Shown here: positions 37,293 through 47,265 of the stretch, in pieces | Layout: each line of letters opens with the position of its first letter | How positions within the stretch are numbered: the first letter of the stretch is position 1 | Source: Olsenella uli | GTDB taxonomy: Bacteria; Actinomycetota; Coriobacteriia; Coriobacteriales; Atopobiaceae | Direction: 5' to 3' | Assembly (NCBI RefSeq): GCF_901212675.1 | Contig: NZ_CAAKOQ010000038.1 | Coordinates: 26-63,719 of the forward strand | Length of the DNA: 63,694 nt | The notes under the pieces: model-generated | The model's input: the letters and a program-made list of their open reading frames with translations, nothing else | Database searches by the model: none | Told to the model about the DNA's origin: nothing | Program-made: the position numbers and the translations under genes

Positions 37293-37619
37293 CTAGCCCA
37301 GCAGGCGCTGGATGAGCCAGGCGCCAAAGACCATGGCGCAGATGATGATGCCGGCGGCGTAGACGGCGAGCGTCTGGCTCTCGCTCACATAGGGAGTGAC
37401 GTTGGGGGCATACCCGGCACGTGTCTTCGGAACGGGCACAGAGACGGTGTCGACAGACCTGTGCGCAACCCTGCGGTTGGTTCCGGAGGGAATCGCCCAA
37501 CCGTGGGCCCTCGAGCGGCCACCCTCGACGAGACGAAGGCGGTGCGACTCCCTGGGCTTGAGCGCAGCGGAACCCTCATACGTATAGATCGTTTCGCCAT
37601 ATCGAGTGTTGACATTCAT
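37293..37619 (-). CDS. Small lexA-divergent membrane protein, candidate SOS division inhibitor
   Basis: 108 aa. One C-terminal transmembrane helix (about residues 86-104, AVYAAGIIICAMVFGAWLI) follows a basic, Ser/Arg-rich N-terminal region that should be cytoplasmic. There is no LysM domain. AAGGGG stands 7 nt before the ATG. It is divergent from lexA, has a perfect SOS operator in its upstream region, and is followed by nrdR. This is the position held by Rv2719c in M. tuberculosis and divS in Corynebacterium, and by yneA next to lexA in Bacillus, all SOS-induced division suppressors. Sequence likeness to those is not evident, so the role is inferred from position and control. Confidence 0.75.
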   Translation of the reverse strand: MNVNTRYGETIYTYEGSAALKPRESHRLRLVEGGRSRAHGWAIPSGTNRRVAHRSVDTVSVPVPKTRAGYAPNVTPYVSESQTLAVYAAGIIICAMVFGAWLIQRLLG

Positions 37620-37688
37620 GTGACACCCCTTCGCTCGTCCTTTTGTTGTCTCTAGGTATACGGGCCTAAGCGGACAAAAAACCGGACT

Positions 37689-37702
37689 GGAACGTCTGTT
37701 CC
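37689..37702. promoter_or_regulatory. SOS (LexA) operator for the divergent small membrane protein gene
   Basis: GGAACGTCTGTTCC is a perfect palindrome in its arms and matches the Gram-positive/actinobacterial LexA box GAAC-N4-GTTC. It lies 70 nt upstream of the reverse gene start, just downstream of that gene's likely -10. Confidence 0.85.
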
Positions 37703-37715
37703 CTTTCTGATATCA

Positions 37716-37743
37716 AGTATCCACGCACACATGTTCGTGTCAA
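37716..37743 (-). promoter_or_regulatory. Promoter of the small lexA-divergent gene
   Basis: On the reverse strand, -35 TTGACA (37743-37738) and -10 GATACT (37721-37716) are 16 nt apart. The SOS operator at 37689-37702 would cover the start of transcription. Confidence 0.55.
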
Positions 37744-37753
37744 GCAAAAATAA

Positions 37754-37792
37754 GAACAAATGTTTGAACTCTCCTACGAACGCGTGTATGAT
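37754..37792 (+). promoter_or_regulatory. lexA promoter with overlapping LexA boxes
   Basis: -35 TTGAAC (37764-37769) and -10 TATGAT with TGn-like extension (37787-37792) are spaced by 17 nt. GAACAAATGTTT (37754-37765), one base off the GAAC-N4-GTTC box, overlaps the -35. A weaker match, GAACGCGTGTAT (37778-37789), overlaps the -10. This is the expected arrangement for lexA autorepression. Confidence 0.75.
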
Positions 37793-37816
37793 GTCCTCAA
37801 CGTAGAAGGAGGAGCC

Positions 37817-38470
37817 ATGACCAGGACCAAGATTTCCAAGCGCCAGCAGCAGGCCTATGACTTCATCTGCAGCTTCACGGCGGCTCACGGGTACCCGCCG
37901 TCGGTACGTGAGATTGGCGGGGCAATCGGCCTCTCCTCGCCGTCCACCGTGCACTCCCACCTTCACAAGCTTGAGGACGCCGGCTATATCCGCAGGGATC
38001 CCAACAAGCCGAGGACCATCGAGATCTGCGGGCCGGGCAGCGAGAAGCTCCAGCAGAGCGTCAGCCTCGCCCGCGTGGAGCAGGACGTCAGCGCGAACAC
38101 GGTCACGCTCCCGCTTGTCGGACGCGTTGCTGCCGGCATCCCCATCCTCGCCGAGCAGAACGTCGAGGAGAACCTCACCCTCCCCACCGACATCGTGGGG
38201 GACTCGAGCTCCTTCGTGCTGCGCGTCCGTGGAGAGTCGATGATCAACGCCGGCATCCTTGACGGCGACTACATCGTCGTAAAGGAGCAGAGCGACGCCC
38301 ACAACGGCCAGATCGTCGTGGCCCTCATCGACGACTCGGCCACGGTGAAGACCTTCTACCGCGAGCGGGGCCGCGTGCGGCTCCAGCCGGAGAACGACAC
38401 CATGGAGCCCATATACGCAGACAACCCGACCATCCTCGGGTGCGTGACGGGCCTCTTTAGGACGATGTGA
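37817..38470 (+). CDS. lexA: LexA repressor
   Basis: 217 aa. An N-terminal winged helix (SKRQQQAYDFICSFTAAHGY then PPSVREIGGAIGLSSPSTVH) is followed by the S24 self-cleavage domain. The cleavage site is Ala106-Gly107 in VAAGIPI; the catalytic serine is S141 (RGESMI) and the lysine is K178 (ATVKTFYR). RecA filaments trigger self-cleavage and release SOS genes. AGAAGGAGGAG precedes the ATG. recA, with a matching operator, is at 47.3-48.4 kb. Confidence 0.97.
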   Translation: MTRTKISKRQQQAYDFICSFTAAHGYPPSVREIGGAIGLSSPSTVHSHLHKLEDAGYIRRDPNKPRTIEICGPGSEKLQQSVSLARVEQDVSANTVTLPLVGRVAAGIPILAEQNVEENLTLPTDIVGDSSSFVLRVRGESMINAGILDGDYIVVKEQSDAHNGQIVVALIDDSATVKTFYRERGRVRLQPENDTMEPIYADNPTILGCVTGLFRTM

Positions 38471-39297
38471 TGGAAGCTGGTGGCACGGACGCAACCGGCC
38501 GGCCGAGGGGCTCCGAATCGGCCCGGCCGGCCGGGAGGCGACGCATCCACGGCTATGACGTCATCCGGGGCTTCTCGGTGGTCTCCATGGTGGGCTTTCA
38601 TCTCTGCTACGACCTTGCCTTCATCGAGGATGTGTCCCTGCCATGGTTCAGGCCACCGTACCAAGATGTCTGGCGAGCCTCCATCTCCTGGACGTTTCTG
38701 CTGGTCGCTGGCATGATGTGCAGCCACTCCAGAAGCAACCTGAGGAGGGCGGCACGCTACCTGGGCGTTGCCGCCGCCATCTATGTTGTCACCCTCGTGG
38801 CTGCCGTCGACACGCCCATCAGCTACGGCATCATCTACTGCATGGGCGTGAGCACCCTCGTGGCATGGCTCTTAGGGGCATTGCTTGATAAGGTCGGTGC
38901 TTCCCAAAGGGGCGCACGAACAATTACGGTCTGCACTGTGACCCTCGTCGTAGCCTTCCTCCTCTGTCTGGAGGTGCCCCAGGGCCGCTTTGGCCTAGGA
39001 CAATTTGGGGGACCATCGGTTGCCGTTCCCCTCGGCCCCTACAGAAGCGGCCTGTTGAGCTGGTTGGGTTTCCCGGGTCCCACGTTTGCCTCGGGAGACT
39101 ATTATCCACCACTCCCCTACACGCTGCTCTACCTTGCGGGGGTATGCATCGGCCGGCTCGTGGCACTCAGAGGCGAGCCCATGTGGCTCGAGCGCCTGAG
39201 TTGCAGGCCTCTGGAATGGGTGGGCAGGCACGCCCTTCCCGTCTACGTCCTACACCAGCCGGTGTTGCTGGCCATAACGATGCCAGTGACGGGCTAG
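38470..39297 (+). CDS. HGSNAT-catalytic-domain (DUF1624-like) membrane acyltransferase
   Basis: 275 aa, about seven membrane helices. GYDVIRGFSVVSMVGFHLCYDLAF carries the family's conserved D-x-x-R-G and central histidine. The end, WVGRHALPVYVLHQPVLLAI, is the usual last helix of heparan-alpha-glucosaminide acetyltransferase-like and acyltransferase-3-like proteins. It probably acetylates a cell-surface sugar or lipid; the substrate is unknown. The ATG overlaps the lexA stop (TGATG), so it may be expressed with lexA; GTG 38467 is an alternative start. Confidence 0.85.
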   Translation: MEAGGTDATGRPRGSESARPAGRRRIHGYDVIRGFSVVSMVGFHLCYDLAFIEDVSLPWFRPPYQDVWRASISWTFLLVAGMMCSHSRSNLRRAARYLGVAAAIYVVTLVAAVDTPISYGIIYCMGVSTLVAWLLGALLDKVGASQRGARTITVCTVTLVVAFLLCLEVPQGRFGLGQFGGPSVAVPLGPYRSGLLSWLGFPGPTFASGDYYPPLPYTLLYLAGVCIGRLVALRGEPMWLERLSCRPLEWVGRHALPVYVLHQPVLLAITMPVTG

Positions 39298-39498
39298 GTA
39301 AGAGCTTGGCAAGAACTGGCTGAGAGCCGTGTTGAAGTAGAAGCAAGGTTTGGGGTCTCGGCAAACCCAGCTAAGAGAAGCGATGGAGTGAGAGCTGGTT
39401 TTGACTTGACGAGGACCGGCTGTCTGCGTGATGGAAGGGGGCCTACGTTAGGTTAAAAGCCTCGTGAGGACTACCAGAGGGCAGCGGCGGTGATTGCG

Positions 39499-40791
39499 TC
39501 AGGACTCGGTAACGTAGGGAGCCAACGTGGCCGCCATGCGCTCGGATGCCTTGCAGGTGACGAGAAGGCCACCGTCTTCGTACTGTTCTCGGATGACCTG
39601 GCAACGCTCGTGGACCATCTTCACAAGCATGCCCTTCTCGTAGGGAATGCGAGCCGTAAGGGTCACGTCGCCGACACTTGCCTCGTTCGCGATACGATGG
39701 AGGAGCCCGGCCAGACCAGAGCCCGTCGCAGCTGAGACGAAGACGGCCCGAGGCTCGCTCCCGCGCAGCTCGGAGAGCTCGTCCGGAGCCAGGAGGTCGC
39801 ACTTGTTGAAGACGAGGACGCGTCTGATGCCCGAGGCGCCGATCTGGGAGAGGATTCCCTCGACAGCCTCGGCCTTCTTGCGCCAGTTCTCGTCACCGGC
39901 ATCAACGACCTCGAGGACAAGGTCGGCCGCGCGCACCTCGGCGAGTGTCGACTTGAAGCTCTCGACGAGGTTCGTGGGGAGCTTCTGGATGAACCCGACC
40001 GTGTCCGTCAGGGTGATCTTTCGGCCCTCGGCGAGGTCGATGGAGCGGGTGGTGGGGTCAAGCGTGGCGAAGAGCTCGTCCTTGGCGTACACGCCGGAGT
40101 TGGTGAGGGCGTTGAGCAGCGTCGACTTACCGGCGTTGGTGTAGCCGGCAAGGGCAACGCGCCACACGCCTGAGTCCCAGCGGGCCTTGCTCTGGGTGAT
40201 ACGCCTCGTCTCGAGTCGCTCAAGCTCGTGCTTGAGCTGGGAGATGCGGTCCCTCACGATGCGGCGGTCCACCTCGAGCTGGCTCTCGCCCTGGCCGAAT
40301 CGGCTGCCGATGCCGCCCCTCGTCTGCTCGCCCATGAGGTGACTCCACATGCCGCGAAGGCGAGGAAGAAGGTACTGAAGCTGGGCGAGCTGAACCTGAA
40401 GACGCCCCTCGCGCGTGGTGGCGTGACGGCCGAAGATGTCGAGGATGAGTGCCGTGCGGTCGATGACCTTGACCGGGTCGCCAAAGGCCTTCTCGAGGTT
40501 GGCCTGCTGGGAGGGCGTAAGCTCGTCGTCGAACACGACTATGTCGATGTCCATGCGCCTGACGATGCCCACGAGCTCCTCGACCTTGCCCGAGCCCACG
40601 AAGGTCTTAGGAACGGGCGCATCGAGGCGCTGAGTCTCGCGGGCGACCACGACGGCGTCGGCCGTGTTGACGAGGCGCGCGAGCTCGTCGAGAGAGTCCT
40701 TGAGCAGCCAGTCGCCCTTGCCGGTGTCGACGCCGACGATGAGTGCGCGCTCGGGGACGGGCGCGGTTGAGATGTGCTTGAAGCGACCCAA
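39499..40791 (-). CDS. hflX: GTPase HflX
   Basis: 430 aa. The N-terminal HflX domain (FVGSGKVEELVGIVRRMDID, FDDELTPSQQANLEKAFG, VIDRTALILDIFGRHATTRE, RLRGMWSHLMGEQTRGGIGS) precedes the G domain with GYTNAGKST, DTVGFI and NKCDLL. It splits and rescues stalled 70S ribosomes under stress. Last gene of the rny-miaB-miaA-hflX run; it starts 3 nt after miaA. A short stem CCTC/GAGG followed by CTTTT about 30 nt past its stop is a weak terminator candidate. Confidence 0.96.
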   Translation of the reverse strand: MGRFKHISTAPVPERALIVGVDTGKGDWLLKDSLDELARLVNTADAVVVARETQRLDAPVPKTFVGSGKVEELVGIVRRMDIDIVVFDDELTPSQQANLEKAFGDPVKVIDRTALILDIFGRHATTREGRLQVQLAQLQYLLPRLRGMWSHLMGEQTRGGIGSRFGQGESQLEVDRRIVRDRISQLKHELERLETRRITQSKARWDSGVWRVALAGYTNAGKSTLLNALTNSGVYAKDELFATLDPTTRSIDLAEGRKITLTDTVGFIQKLPTNLVESFKSTLAEVRAADLVLEVVDAGDENWRKKAEAVEGILSQIGASGIRRVLVFNKCDLLAPDELSELRGSEPRAVFVSAATGSGLAGLLHRIANEASVGDVTLTARIPYEKGMLVKMVHERCQVIREQYEDGGLLVTCKASERMAATLAPYVTES

Positions 40792-40794
40792 GAC

Positions 40795-41786
40795 CTACTC
40801 TTTCCTCTTGGGATACGGAATTGTGGCGTGAAGATTCGACTGGAAAGACACTGCCTGGCCTTGAGCGTCCTCCACGATGAGGTCGACAGCCTCCTCCGGG
40901 CTCATGCGGTCAAGATCCACCCAACGGGTGCGGCCGTCCCTTCGAAGCCACGAGAGCTGACGCTTCGCATAGCGCCTCGTACGCCGCTTGATGAGCTCGA
41001 CGGCCTCGTCCTTGTCGACCCTTCCCTCGAGAAGGTCGATGACCTCCTTGTATCCGATGGCCTGGCCAGCCGTGAGCGAGGTGCTCAGCCCCCCGTCCAC
41101 AAGGTGCCACACCTCGTCGACGAGCCCCGCGACCATCATCTGGTCGACACGCGCATCGATGCGGGCGTAGAGTCGCTCGCGATCCATCGTGAGACCCCAG
41201 ATGCGTGCGTCATAGTGGGGAACACGCCTGCGCAGGCCCTCGTGCTTCTCGGCATAGGAGACGCCCTCGTCAAGCATCTCGAGCGCCCGCACGACACGAC
41301 GCACGTTGTTGGGGTGAATCTCCGCGGCGCTACGGGCATCGCGGTTGCGGAGGAGCTCCCAGAGGGCCATGGCCCCCTGCTCGGAAGCCATGCGCTCGTA
41401 GGCGTCGCGCGCTCCCCCATGCGTCACGCCCGAGGGAAAGTCCATCTCGTCGATAACCGAGTCGAGATAGAGGCCCGTGCCCCCGCAGAGCACCGGCACG
41501 AGCCCGCGTCCCACGCGCCCATCGACGAGCTCGCGGGCCATCTCCTGGAACCTCGCCACCGAGAAGTCCTCGCCCACATCGGCCACGTCGACCATCTGGA
41601 GCGGCACGCGCCGCTCGGAGACTGGCGTCTTGGCCGTGCCGATGTCCATGCCCCGGTAGACCTGCATCGCGTCGACGGATATGACGTCCGTCCCCAGCCT
41701 CAGGGCGACTTGCTCGGAAAGCGAACTCTTGCCCGAGGCCGTGGGCCCCACGATGCAGACGACTGGGCCTGGAAGCGAGGGGTCGC

Positions 41787-41790
<4 letters not shown>
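40795..41790 (-). CDS. miaA: tRNA dimethylallyltransferase
   Basis: 331 aa. P-loop VGPTASGKSSL near residue 14, then SVDAMQVYRGMDIGTAK, LCGGTGLYLDSVIDEM, the ILLDE-equivalent region and the C-terminal RRTRRYAKRQLSWLRRD. It adds the isopentenyl group to A37 of tRNAs, the substrate for MiaB, whose gene lies directly upstream and overlaps by 4 nt (ATGA). Confidence 0.96.
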
Positions 41791-43153
<1,363 letters not shown>

Positions 43154-43154
<1 letters not shown>

Positions 43155-43471
43155 TATGCGACCACCTTCCCGGCCGACTGCTCGAGGCTCGTGGCGTCGG
43201 AGGGCGTGAGACGGTGCACGTAGACGGAGATGCGGATGGCCGTGCGGCTCTGACCGTCGATGTCGATGTCGGAGAAGGTGGGCGCACACGAGATGTCGAT
43301 GCCCGCGGGGATGAGGAAGCCTCGGGCGATGGCCACGGCCTTGATGGCCTGGTTGACGGCCCCGGCGCCGACGGCCTGGATGTTCACGGGCACGCCGTCC
43401 TTGACCATGCCCGCGATGGCGCCTGCCACCGATGCGGGCGAAGACTTGCTCGAGACCTTCAGGTAGTCCAT
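43154..43471 (-). CDS. spoVS: Stage V sporulation protein S family
   Basis: 105 aa from the ATG at 43471 (MDYLKVSSKSSPASVAGAIA), preceded by GAGGAG. The conserved SpoVS core continues through IQAVGAGAVNQAIKAVAIAR and the FSDIDIDGQSRTAIRI segment. This small Alba-like-fold protein is widespread and not restricted to spore formers; its molecular role is unclear, with nucleic-acid binding proposed. The last 15 residues extend past the usual end. It lies between a MutL-like ATPase and miaB, as in Bacillus rny-ymdB-spoVS. Confidence 0.93.
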
Positions 43472-43524
43472 GGGTAATGCTCTCCTCGTGTGAAATGCCA
43501 TGAATCAACTGCGTGTTCTGTGTG

Positions 43525-43552
43525 ATGGTAGCGCTTGGTCGTGCGTTGTCCA
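43525..43552 (-). promoter_or_regulatory. Possible promoter of the spoVS-miaB-miaA-hflX run
   Basis: On the reverse strand, -35 TGGACA (43552-43547) and -10 TACCAT (43530-43525) with a 16-nt spacer, about 55 nt before the spoVS start, in the 125-nt gap after the MutL-like gene. Confidence 0.45.
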
Positions 43553-43596
43553 GCCAGTACCCCGGGAAGAGCGAGGCCCGGCCCCGAGATGGTGGG

Positions 43597-44703
43597 TCAA
43601 TCCCCCTTCTCGAGGTCGAAGGTGACGGTGACCCGATCGTGCGAGACGCTCACCCGAGGCTCCGCGGAGAGGCTCACATAGTAGCGCTCGGCGATGAAGT
43701 CGAAGGCTCGCTCCATGATGCGCGAGAACTCCTCGGTGTCATCCTCCGCGAGCTTGAGACCGCGGCAGTCGCGCATGAGGTCGACCTCACGTCTGCCGGG
43801 CGCGCCCGCGTGGTGCGTGAGGCGCGCGGCAACCGGGCGTAGGGGCTTTATCTGCGAGGCGAGGATGCGGTGGGCCGTCCGCTCGGAGATGTCGAGGCCG
43901 AGCGAGGACGCGATATGGGCGAGCTCGTGGGCGTCGCCGGCAACCGCGGGCCTCAGGATGACGGGGACCTCGTCGAGACTGTCGACGAACAGGAGCCTCG
44001 ACGAGGTCGGCTCCGCCTGGGCAAGGGCGCGCGCCGTGGCCAGGACCTCGGCGGCCGACCCGAGGAAGACCTCGCAGCCCGAGCGCTCCTCGAGGGCGAA
44101 CTCGCAGCAGGTGCGGATGATGTTGTGCGGACCCCTCAGCTGATGCTCTCCGTCGTCGCCCCTGCCGATGGTGGGCCAGGTGCTCTGGTCCTTGCGTTCC
44201 TGGAGGCGCGAGGCGTCGGCGTCAATACGGATGGAGGAGCCGAGATCCGGGCCGGAGGCGAGCACGCGGGCGGAGCGCGTGTTCTCCTTGATGGAGAAGA
44301 GGGCCATGCCGCGGCCGTGGACGCCCCAGCGGTCCATGTGAACCGTGTCGAGCTTGGAGGTGACGCGCGCGTCGAAGATGCGCTCACGCATCGAGTCGGG
44401 GACGCCGCAGCCGTCGTCGAGCATGACGAGGGTGCGGGCGTCGCCCTCGCGGCTCGTGGCCACGAGGATGCGATGCGCCCCGGCATCACGCGAGTTGCGG
44501 AGCATCTCGATCACGACGTCCTCGATGCAGCGGATGTCATGCTTGGCCTGACGGCGCTCGGCCTCGCCCACGCGCAGGCGGACGAAGCCATCGCCGAGCG
44601 TCTCCTCGACCCTGACGGCGGTCTCGCCGGAGACCTTGGCCACGAAGTCGACGAGCGAGATGCCGGGGTCTCCCTGGCCCCTCGTGGGAGTCTCCCCCGC
44701 CAT
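43597..44703 (-). CDS. GHKL (MutL-like) ATPase of unknown role
   Basis: 368 aa, soluble. The Bergerat ATP fold is complete: N-box EMLRNSRDAGA (N70), DDGCGVPDSM (D97), the VTSK segment (114-117) and glycine loop WGVHGRGMALFSI (127-137). This order, with DAGA, DDGxG, (A/V)TSK and G-x-x-G, is close to the N-terminal ATPase of MutL. The C-terminal half does not look like MutL, a kinase or Hsp90. The stop of rny is 3 nt upstream of its ATG. No mutS is in the window. I would call it an orphan MutL-like ATPase tied to the rny operon. Confidence 0.8.
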   Translation of the reverse strand: MAGETPTRGQGDPGISLVDFVAKVSGETAVRVEETLGDGFVRLRVGEAERRQAKHDIRCIEDVVIEMLRNSRDAGAHRILVATSREGDARTLVMLDDGCGVPDSMRERIFDARVTSKLDTVHMDRWGVHGRGMALFSIKENTRSARVLASGPDLGSSIRIDADASRLQERKDQSTWPTIGRGDDGEHQLRGPHNIIRTCCEFALEERSGCEVFLGSAAEVLATARALAQAEPTSSRLLFVDSLDEVPVILRPAVAGDAHELAHIASSLGLDISERTAHRILASQIKPLRPVAARLTHHAGAPGRREVDLMRDCRGLKLAEDDTEEFSRIMERAFDFIAERYYVSLSAEPRVSVSHDRVTVTFDLEKGD

Positions 44704-44706
44704 GGG

Positions 44707-46263
44707 CTACTTGGCCACGTCGACGGCACGGGACTCGCGGATGACCACGACGCGCACCTGGCCGGGGTACTCCATCTCGTCCTCGATCTGCTTGGCGATG
44801 TCGTGGGCGAGCACCGTGGCCTCGGCGTCCGAGATCTTCTCGGGCTGCACCATGACGTGCAGCTCGCGGCCGGCCTGCATGGCATAGGTGCGCTCGACGC
44901 CCTCGTGCGCGTTGGAGATCTCCTCGAGCTTCTGGAGGCGCTTGATGTAGGTCTCCGCGCTCTCGCGTCGCGCGCCCGGGCGAGCCGCCGAGATGGCGTC
45001 CGCGGCCATGACGAGCTGGTCGAGGATGGTGTTGGGCTCGATGTCGGCGTGGTGCGCCTCGATGGCGTGCACGATCTCGGGGCGCTCGCCGTAGCGACGG
45101 GCAAGGTCGGCGCCGATGACGGCGTGCGGGCCCTCGACCTCGTGGTCGATGGCCTTGCCGATGTCGTGGAGCAGGCCGGCGCGCTTGGCGGGCGCCGGGT
45201 CGAGTCCGAGCTCGGAGGCCATGATGCCGCAGAGCTCGGCCACCTGGCGCGAGTGCTGGAGCACGTTCTGGCCGAAGGAGGTGCGATAGCGAAGAGCTCC
45301 GAGGGTCTTGATGATCTCGGGGTGCAGGTCGTGGATGCCGGTGTCGAAGGCGGCTTGCTCGCCGGCCTCCTGGACGCGCTGCCTCACGAGCGTCTCGGCC
45401 TTCTTGTACATCTCCTCGATGCGCGCCGGGTGGATGCGGCCGTCGGCGATGAGGTTCTCGAGGGCCACGCGAGCGGTCTCACGACGAACGGGCTCGAAGC
45501 TCGAGAGCAGGACGGTCTCGGGAGTGTCATCGATGACGAGCGAGACGCCCGAGATCTGCTCGAAGGTGCGGATGTTTCGACCCTCGCGGCCGATGATGCG
45601 GCCCTTGAGGTCGTCGGAGGGGATGTGCACGCTGGTGACGGTGACCTCGCCGGCCTGGTCTGCGGCACAGCGCTGGATGGCCGTGGTCACGATCTCGCGG
45701 GCGGTCTTGTCGGCCTGGGCTCGGGTGCGCTGCTCGCTCTCGCGGAGAATCTGGGCCTCCTCGCGCACGGTGTCCTTGCGCACGCGGTCGAGGAGCTCCT
45801 TGTGGGCGTCCTCGGTGGAAAGGGCGGCGATGCGCTCGAGCTCGCTCGTCTGCTGCTTGCAGAGGCCCTCGAGGTCGTTCGCGCGACGGTCGAGCTGGCC
45901 GGCCTGGCTGGAGAGCTGGTGCTCGCGGCGGTCGAGCGCGTCGTTCCTGCGGTCGAGCGACTCCTCGCGCTGCATGATGCGTCTCTCGAGCGAGTGGAGC
46001 TCGCTCTTGCGCTGCTTCTCGTCGGCCTCGGAAGCCTGGCGGAGCTTGAGGATCTCCTCCTTTGCGGCAAGGACCGCCTCCTTCTTGGCGGTCTCGGCCT
46101 GGCGCTGGGCATCGGTCTTGAGCTGCTCGGCGGCGTTGCGGGCCTCGCTGACCTGGCGGTCGGCCTCCTGCACCCGTGCCGAGTTCTTGTTGTTGCTGAC
46201 GTAGTAGGCGATGGCGGCGCCCATGAGGAGGCCCACCAACGCGGCGATGATGCCGATTACCAT
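44707..46263 (-). CDS. rny: Ribonuclease Y
   Basis: 518 aa. An N-terminal membrane helix (MVIGIIAALVGLLMGAAIAY) is followed by a long coiled coil (about residues 30-190), a KH domain with GRIIGREGRNIRTFE near residue 224, and the HD domain with LLHDIGKAIDHE near residue 366. It starts mRNA decay by endonuclease cleavage at the membrane. The ATG at 46263 has AGGAG upstream; the frame extends 23 codons further without support. Confidence 0.96.
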   Translation of the reverse strand: MVIGIIAALVGLLMGAAIAYYVSNNKNSARVQEADRQVSEARNAAEQLKTDAQRQAETAKKEAVLAAKEEILKLRQASEADEKQRKSELHSLERRIMQREESLDRRNDALDRREHQLSSQAGQLDRRANDLEGLCKQQTSELERIAALSTEDAHKELLDRVRKDTVREEAQILRESEQRTRAQADKTAREIVTTAIQRCAADQAGEVTVTSVHIPSDDLKGRIIGREGRNIRTFEQISGVSLVIDDTPETVLLSSFEPVRRETARVALENLIADGRIHPARIEEMYKKAETLVRQRVQEAGEQAAFDTGIHDLHPEIIKTLGALRYRTSFGQNVLQHSRQVAELCGIMASELGLDPAPAKRAGLLHDIGKAIDHEVEGPHAVIGADLARRYGERPEIVHAIEAHHADIEPNTILDQLVMAADAISAARPGARRESAETYIKRLQKLEEISNAHEGVERTYAMQAGRELHVMVQPEKISDAEATVLAHDIAKQIEDEMEYPGQVRVVVIRESRAVDVAK

Positions 46264-46441
46264 TCCGACTCCTAGGATCACTCGTTTTCTGGCTGGTTCA
46301 GGAAACCGCCCCATAAGGACGGAGCCCACCATCCGAGTGGCTCCCGGCGTCTATGCAGATTGCGAAACGCAGATGCAACGGACAAAAAAGGACGTCTGCC
46401 GTGCGGGCACAGCGGACGAGAGATACCCAAATGGTTGTTCT

Positions 46442-46470
46442 ATCTTACGGATAGACATACCGACAGTCAA
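46442..46470 (-). promoter_or_regulatory. Promoter of the rny operon
   Basis: On the reverse strand, -35 TTGACT (46470-46465) and -10 TAAGAT (46447-46442) with an exact 17-nt spacer. A leader of roughly 170 nt would precede rny; its AT content is locally high around the promoter. The rest of the 270-nt recX-rny gap shows no ORF. Confidence 0.65.
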
Positions 46471-46533
46471 CGCGCACGAGGCAACGGGGCAAAACAGCTA
46501 CGCAAGCGGCACCACATTCGCCGCGGGCGGCGC

Positions 46534-47265
46534 CTACCAGCCACCCGCCTCGCTCTCGGACTCCTCGGCAAGGCGTGCAGAGACGGCGTCCTTCGCGACC
46601 GAGAGCGAGTAGCCCCGCGAGACGAGGAAGCGCACGAGCTTGGGATAGGCGTTCTTCTCGGGCACGCGCTTGCGCTCGAGCGCCTCGCGCGCACGGGCGG
46701 AGACGTCGTCCCCCGCACCCACGAACTCCTCCGGCCAGCCGGGAACGTCCGCGGGCTCGACTCCCTTGCGAGAGAGCTCGCGCTCGATGCGGACGGGACC
46801 CCAGCCAGCGGAGACCTTGGCACGGACAAAGGACTCGGCAAAGCGGGCATCGCTGATGACGCGGAGCCGCTGGGCCCGCTCGACCACGCGGGCGGCGCAC
46901 TCGGCGGAGTAGCCGTCACGCCGGAGCCGCTCGATGGCCTCCGTCGAGGAGTACTCGCGACGGGAGACCATGTCGACCACCCGGGCCCAGGCGCAGGCGT
47001 CCGCCGTCTCGCGGATGCGATAGAGCAGCTCCGCACGGCTCTCGGGCTCGGGAACGTCCGAGCCATGCAGGGCACGGGCAACGGCGACCGGAACGCAGAC
47101 CGGCTCCGAACCCTCCGGCGTGACCTTGGCAAGGGGCTTTCGAGCCCCGATGGCCGCCGCCGCACGCGCGGGCAGCGCGATCTCGTAGGAGAAGCCGGTG
47201 GTCGCCTCGTGGCACCATGGCTCGCGGGCGACCCTACGCCCGCGAGGTCGCGTGCTACTCGGCAT
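46534..47265 (-). CDS. recX: Regulatory protein RecX
   Basis: 243 aa. Three-helix repeats of the family are seen: RIRETADACAWARVVDMVSR, RRDGYSAECAARVVERAQRL, DARFAESFVRAKVSAGWGPVRIERELSRKGV, and LVRFLVSRGYSLSVAKDAV. It binds RecA filaments and dampens recombination and SOS. An N-terminal extension of about 60 residues precedes the first repeat. The ATG overlaps the end of recA by 11 nt. Confidence 0.9.
   Translation of the reverse strand: MPSSTRPRGRRVAREPWCHEATTGFSYEIALPARAAAAIGARKPLAKVTPEGSEPVCVPVAVARALHGSDVPEPESRAELLYRIRETADACAWARVVDMVSRREYSSTEAIERLRRDGYSAECAARVVERAQRLRVISDARFAESFVRAKVSAGWGPVRIERELSRKGVEPADVPGWPEEFVGAGDDVSARAREALERKRVPEKNAYPKLVRFLVSRGYSLSVAKDAVSARLAEESESEAGGW

Noticed and set aside
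43870..46275. A forward frame of about 800 codons opposite rny and the GHKL ATPase
   Set aside because: The real genes on the other strand have full domain matches; this one has none.
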